A stretch of 64,000 nt of DNA from Devosia sp. (GTDB taxonomy: Bacteria > Pseudomonadota > Alphaproteobacteria > Rhizobiales > Devosiaceae): NCBI RefSeq assembly GCF_017744655.1, contig NZ_JAGIAW010000001.1:186001-250000 (forward strand), in the 5' to 3' direction. The notes beneath the pieces were generated by a model. The model did not search any database. It was not told the origin of the DNA and was given only the letters and a program-made list of their open reading frames with translations. Positions 60,217 through 64,000 of this stretch are shown here, piece after piece. The number at the start of each line of letters is the position of its first letter. Within the stretch, counting starts at the first letter, position 1. The translations under genes were made by a program, and so were the position numbers.

Positions 60217-62298
60217 TTGAGAAAGCCTATCTATGCCCTTGGCGGGGCAGGACTTTTGCTGTCCGTATCAATGCTCGCCATTCCGGCCCAGGAACTGACC
60301 GGCGACCTGCCGGATCCGCCTGACTTTGCCGCCCAGAGCGAACCGAACTTCGTTTCGGTTGGCGATATCCTCGAATTCAAGGCGCTGCCGGAATATCATG
60401 AACCCGATTGGGTGACCTCGAAATATGTCGAGGCCGGCACGCTGCCGCCCGTGGCCGAGCGCCTGCCCAAGGAGCCGCTGGTCTTCAAGATCGGCGACAT
60501 GCCCGATGGCGTCGGCGTCTATGGCGACGTCATGCGCCATGTGATCGGCGGCCGTCCGGAAGGCTGGAACTATGTCGGCGGCCAGAGCCAGGGCTGGGGC
60601 GGTATCGATATCGGCCTTTCCGAATGTCTGACGCGCACGGGTCCGCTGTTCGAGGTCAAGGCCGACGAACTCGAGCCGCTGCCGAACCTGGCCAAGAGCT
60701 GGGAATGGTCGGAAGACGGCCATGAGCTGACCATGCACCTGATCGAGGGTGCAAAGTGGTCCGATGGCGACCCGTTCGATTCTGAAGACGTGATGTTCTA
60801 TTGGAACGACAACGTCATGGATCCCAATGTAAGCCCGCTCAACGGCGCGACGCCGGAAAGCTTTGGTGTCGGTACGACGCTGGAAGCCATTGATGCTTAT
60901 ACGATCAAGTGGACTTTCAAGGACGCCTTCCCGACGCAGTATCTCTATACCATGGCCTATGGCACGTTCTGTCCGGGTCCGAGCCATATTCTGAAGCCAG
61001 AACACCCGAAGTACAATTCGGCCAACACCTACGATCAGTACAAGAACGCCTTCCCGCCCGAATATATGAATATTCCGGTGATGGGCGCCTGGGTGCCGGT
61101 GGAATATCGGCCGGATGACATCGTGGTCATGCGCCGCAACCCCTACTACTGGAAGGTTGACGAAAACGGCAACCAGCTCCCTTATCTGAACGAGCTGCAC
61201 TACCGCCTTTCGACCTGGGCTGACCGCGACGTTCAGGCTGTTGCCGGTTCGGGCGACTTCTCGAACCTCGAGCAGGCCGAAAGCTATGTCGAAGCCCTGC
61301 GTCGCTCGGCTGAAGAAAGTGCTCCGGCCCGTCTGCAGTTCGGCGCCCGCACCATCGGCTATGCGCTGCAGTTCAACTTCTCGGCCAATGGCTGGGGTGA
61401 ACCAGACGAACGCGCCCAGGCCATCCGCGAACTCAACCGCAATCCGGACTTCCGCAAGGCCATTTCGGCCGCTGTAGACCGGCAGCGTCTGGGTGAATCC
61501 CTGGTGCGTGGTCCGTTCACCGCCATCTACCCGGGCGGTCTCTATGCCGGCACGGCCTATTACGACAAGGCTTCCACCGTCTACTATCCGTTCAACGCCG
61601 ATGGCGCGGGCGCTCTGCTCGATGGTCTTGGGCTCGTTGACACCGATGGCAATGGCATCCGCAACTTCCCCGCAGGCACCGCTGGCGGCGCCGATGTGGA
61701 AATCACGCTGCTCGCCAATTCGGACTACGGCACGGATACGAACCTGGCCGAAGGCATCATTGCCATGATGGAACCGCTTGGCCTGCGCGTCATCGCCAAC
61801 TTCCAGCAGGGTACGGCGCGTGATGACATGGCCCAGGCTGGTCAGTTCGACTGGCAGGTGGTGCGTCAGGGTGCGGAAATGGTGTCGGTGGTGCAGAACA
61901 CCGCGGCGCTGGCTCCGACCGGGCCGACCATCCACAGCTTCCACCGCGGTGGCACGGATGGCACGCTCGATCTCCTGCCCTTCGAACAGGAACTGGTCGA
62001 CATCGTCACCAAGTTTGTTTCGACCAGCGACAATGCCGAACGTTCGGAACTGATGAAGCAGTACCAGCAGATTTTCACCGAGAATGTCTACTCGGTGGGT
62101 CTGACCCAGTATCCGGGGGCGCTGATCATCAACAAGCGCTTCGCCAATATCCCGGCCGGTGCCCCGATCTTCATGTTCAACTGGGCTGAAGACAACATCA
62201 TCCGCGAACGCGTCTTCGTTCCGGAAGATAAGCAGGGCGATTTCGAACTGCATCCGGAAACGCTGCCTGGCGCTCCGGGCAGTGCCGGTCCGGCCTGA
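60217..62298 (+). CDS. ABC importer substrate-binding protein, oligopeptide/alpha-galactoside type
   Basis: 693 residues from TTG at 60217 with GGGAGG six bases upstream; an ATG at 60199 would skip that site. The N-terminus is a signal peptide (RKPIYALGGAGLLLSVSMLA), then a family 5 binding protein (MHLIEGAKWSDGDPF, YFPFNADGAG-like helix). AgpA, the periplasmic alpha-galactoside-binding protein of Sinorhizobium, is of this family and about this size. Because an AraC regulator and a GH4 enzyme lie in the window, galactosides are the likely ligand; peptides are the alternative. Confidence 0.85.
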   Translation: MRKPIYALGGAGLLLSVSMLAIPAQELTGDLPDPPDFAAQSEPNFVSVGDILEFKALPEYHEPDWVTSKYVEAGTLPPVAERLPKEPLVFKIGDMPDGVGVYGDVMRHVIGGRPEGWNYVGGQSQGWGGIDIGLSECLTRTGPLFEVKADELEPLPNLAKSWEWSEDGHELTMHLIEGAKWSDGDPFDSEDVMFYWNDNVMDPNVSPLNGATPESFGVGTTLEAIDAYTIKWTFKDAFPTQYLYTMAYGTFCPGPSHILKPEHPKYNSANTYDQYKNAFPPEYMNIPVMGAWVPVEYRPDDIVVMRRNPYYWKVDENGNQLPYLNELHYRLSTWADRDVQAVAGSGDFSNLEQAESYVEALRRSAEESAPARLQFGARTIGYALQFNFSANGWGEPDERAQAIRELNRNPDFRKAISAAVDRQRLGESLVRGPFTAIYPGGLYAGTAYYDKASTVYYPFNADGAGALLDGLGLVDTDGNGIRNFPAGTAGGADVEITLLANSDYGTDTNLAEGIIAMMEPLGLRVIANFQQGTARDDMAQAGQFDWQVVRQGAEMVSVVQNTAALAPTGPTIHSFHRGGTDGTLDLLPFEQELVDIVTKFVSTSDNAERSELMKQYQQIFTENVYSVGLTQYPGALIINKRFANIPAGAPIFMFNWAEDNIIRERVFVPEDKQGDFELHPETLPGAPGSAGPA

Positions 62299-62309
62299 TC
62301 CGACACAGC

Positions 62310-62332
62310 GAGGGGCGGTCTCGCCGCCCCTC
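62310..62332. terminator. Strong hairpin between binding-protein and permease genes
   Basis: Stem GAGGGGCGG (62310-62318) / CCGCCCCTC (62324-62332), 9 perfect pairs, no T-run. In many importer operons such a hairpin stabilises the upstream binding-protein message and lets fewer transcripts continue to the permeases. More GC-rich palindromic sequence follows to 62446. Confidence 0.6.
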
Positions 62333-62405
62333 ATCCCAGCCCCCTCTGCGGAAGGGTAGGGATCCGTTTAGTGACCTTGGCAGGATCGCGCAATGTCGAC
62401 GATCC

Positions 62406-62442
62406 GCCCCCTCGCCCTCCGGGGAGAGGGTTGGGGGAAGGG
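62406..62442. repeat. Copy of the CTCGCCCTCCGGG intergenic repeat
   Basis: Contains CTCGCCCTCCGGG at 62411-62423, identical to the complement of 55553-55565, in a C-rich then G-rich context. It lies between the importer binding-protein and permease genes, where it may affect relative expression. Confidence 0.55.
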
Positions 62443-62470
62443 GTTGTGCCCCTAGCCAGTGAGGCCGTTC

Positions 62471-63481
62471 ATGCTTCGATTTCTTATGATGCGCGTGCTT
62501 GGCGCGATCCCATTGCTGTTTCTGCTCAGCATTGTGACCTTCGCCATCATCCAAGCGCCACCCGGCGACTATGCCGACTATATCCGCTCAATGCTGATCA
62601 ACCAGGGCGGCGTACGGCCGGACCTCGCCGAAATCCAGGCCGAGGCCTATCGCCAGGCCAACGGGCTCAATGACCCGCTGATCATGCAGTATTTCCGCTG
62701 GATCACCGGCATCGTGACCCGCTTCGATTTCGGGCACTCGCTCTACTACAACAAGCCGGTCGGCAATGTGATCGCCGAGCGCCTGCCTGCCACCATTGCG
62801 CTGGCGCTGGTGTGCCATATCCTTGCCTCGATCCTGGGCATCGGACTCGGCATCATTGCGGCGACCCGCCAGTATAGCTGGACGGATACGCTGCTCGGTA
62901 TCATCTCCTTCCTCGGCATGACGATCCCGCGGTTCCTGCTGGCGATCATCATTCTCTACGTTCTGGTGTTCAAGATGAACGTCCAGGAAGTGGGCATGTT
63001 CTTCTCGGCCCGCTGGGGCGGGCAGCCCTGGAGTTGGGGCAAGTTCGTCGATCTCGTCTACCACGTCTGGCCGGTGATCTTCATCGCGACCTTTGGCGGG
63101 CTCGCCTACAATATGCGCGTGATGCGGGCCAATCTGCTCGACGTGCTCAACAGCCAATATGTCGAGACCGCGCGGGCCAAGGGTCTGCCGGAAGGCGCCG
63201 TGATCATGAAGCATGCCGTGCCCAATGCGCTGCATCCGCTGATCGCCTATCAGGGCGTGGTGCTGCCCTATATGCTCACGGGTGAAATCGAGGTCGCGGT
63301 CGTCTTCGGCCTTGCCACGGTCGGACCGGCCATCGTCGGCTCCATGGCCGTGGGCGACGTCTTCGTCACCGCCTCGTTCATGCTGGTGCTCGCCACCACG
63401 CTCATCATCGGCAACATCATTTCCGACCTATTGCTCGTCGCGCTCGATCCGCGCATTCGTCTTGGAGGATCGGCAGAATGA
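62471..63481 (+). CDS. ABC importer permease (AgpB/OppB type)
   Basis: 336 residues from ATG at 62471 with GAGG seven bases upstream; an ATG at 62459 is also in frame. About six membrane segments, and the EAA-like loop of binding-protein-dependent permeases is in YVETARAKGLPEGAVIMKHAV (split across the coupling helix) near residue 240. It has the OppB layout, including a ~100-residue first periplasmic region. Its stop overlaps the start of the next permease (ATGA). Confidence 0.9.
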   Translation: MLRFLMMRVLGAIPLLFLLSIVTFAIIQAPPGDYADYIRSMLINQGGVRPDLAEIQAEAYRQANGLNDPLIMQYFRWITGIVTRFDFGHSLYYNKPVGNVIAERLPATIALALVCHILASILGIGLGIIAATRQYSWTDTLLGIISFLGMTIPRFLLAIIILYVLVFKMNVQEVGMFFSARWGGQPWSWGKFVDLVYHVWPVIFIATFGGLAYNMRVMRANLLDVLNSQYVETARAKGLPEGAVIMKHAVPNALHPLIAYQGVVLPYMLTGEIEVAVVFGLATVGPAIVGSMAVGDVFVTASFMLVLATTLIIGNIISDLLLVALDPRIRLGGSAE

Positions 63482-64000
63482 CCAAAGTGGATACGCATTC
63501 CTCCATTCCCCTGCCCACCGATGCTGCCGGTGGCCCCGCGCCGACGCCGGCCGAAGAAGCCGATGTCGCGCCGGTCGTAACCCGCTATGGTTCGGGCAAC
63601 GAGACCTATGCGAGCCTGGTGTGGCGGCGGTTCCGGCGTTCGACCATGGGTATGATTGGCTTGGTTCTTGTGGGGCTGCTGCTGGTTGTCTCCATCTTCG
63701 CCGATTTCTTTGCGGTGATGGACCCGAAGGCGACGAACCTGCCTTTTGCGCCGCCCGACGTGATCGCCTTTCAGGACTCGGCTGGCAATTTCAGCCTGAT
63801 CCCGCATGTTTTCCCCATTGGGGATACAGGTGAATTCGATCCGGTGACGTTTCAGCCGCTGACGGGGCCCGTGCTCGACAATCCGACGCCGACCGGGTTT
63901 TTCGTGCAGGGTTATTCCTATTACTTCCTGTGGCTCATCCCGTCCAATATCCACTTCTTCGGCTCGACCGATGGACGGCCAATCCAGCTTCTGGGAACGG
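63478..64000 (+). CDS. ABC importer permease 2 (AgpC/OppC type), 3' part outside the window
   Basis: Starts with ATG at 63478, overlapping the previous stop, and is open to the window end (174 codons). An unusually long polar N-terminal part (~50 residues, rich in Pro, Ala and Thr) comes before the first membrane span (TMGMIGLVLVGLLLVVSIFADF). The sequence continues with a large periplasmic loop containing PLTGPVLDNPTPTGFF. Members of this family are ~300-400 residues, so about half is missing. It should pair with the preceding permease. Confidence 0.85.
   Translation, partial: MTKVDTHSSIPLPTDAAGGPAPTPAEEADVAPVVTRYGSGNETYASLVWRRFRRSTMGMIGLVLVGLLLVVSIFADFFAVMDPKATNLPFAPPDVIAFQDSAGNFSLIPHVFPIGDTGEFDPVTFQPLTGPVLDNPTPTGFFVQGYSYYFLWLIPSNIHFFGSTDGRPIQLLGT

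Noticed and set aside
60268..62334. 688-codon minus-strand open frame opposite the binding protein
   Set aside because: No family match in the product; the plus-strand binding protein has signal peptide and ribosome binding site.

Overview
The window is high-GC bacterial DNA, densely packed with ordinary-length genes, and looks like the chromosome of an alphaproteobacterium of the order Hyphomicrobiales. A Devosia-like genus is my best guess, from the combination of gene families; no 16S or tRNA gene is present to confirm it. Supporting points are a separate cytochrome b and cytochrome c1 after a Rieske gene, aerobic hemF, an Agp-like galactoside uptake system, a PruR/DcpA-like pair, and intergenic palindromes of a type common in this order. 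I see no prophage, insertion sequence, CRISPR array, rRNA or tRNA gene.

Layout. 1-17284: purine catabolism. A PuuE-UraD fusion (cut by the window start) and a LysR regulator lie on the minus strand. Divergent from them are hiuH, xdhA, xdhB, xdhC, a four-gene BMP-type ABC importer, puuD, guaD and glcB. Together they can import a purine or nucleoside, convert guanine and hypoxanthine to xanthine and urate, open the urate ring to allantoin, and use the derived glyoxylate through malate synthase G. 17390-21573: a HugZ-like protein, a CocE-type hydrolase and adenine deaminase. 21673-27871: a small membrane protein, a CHASE4-like GGDEF enzyme, a polyol dehydrogenase, MgtC, a strongly structured gene-free stretch, a degenerate receiver protein and a membrane-anchored regulator-like protein.

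27875-31797: a minus-strand run of phosphoesterase, murL, murD2 and an SMR exporter. murL and murD2 encode the less common route to D-glutamate in peptidoglycan. 32011-38518: NUDIX enzymes, glutathionyl-hydroquinone reductase, acetyltransferase, cca, DUF1059, an ATPase and hemF. 38536-42825: trmL, the cytochrome bc1 operon petABC, and apt. 42891-47013: small cytosolic enzymes, a new small Pro/Gln-rich protein, TerC with an unusual leader, and two MaoC hydratases.

47083-49911: a PruR-like pterin-sensor protein and a DcpA-like GGDEF-EAL enzyme. 50074-52500: an AraC regulator divergent from a GH4 alpha-galactosidase. 52650-55429: a toxin-antitoxin pair, a flavin-dependent halogenase and an overlapping LysE-type exporter. 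55701-58957: ychF, an acetyltransferase, a PhyH-family dioxygenase and an AraC regulator. 59133 to the end: an AraC regulator divergent from an oligopeptide/galactoside-type ABC importer, whose second permease runs off the window.

Observations most worth following are the MurL/MurD2 pair, the PruR/DcpA pair, the halogenase-exporter overlap, the multi-hairpin region at 25120-25393, the TerC leader with mutually exclusive pairings, and several small genes with good ribosome binding sites, some using TTG starts.
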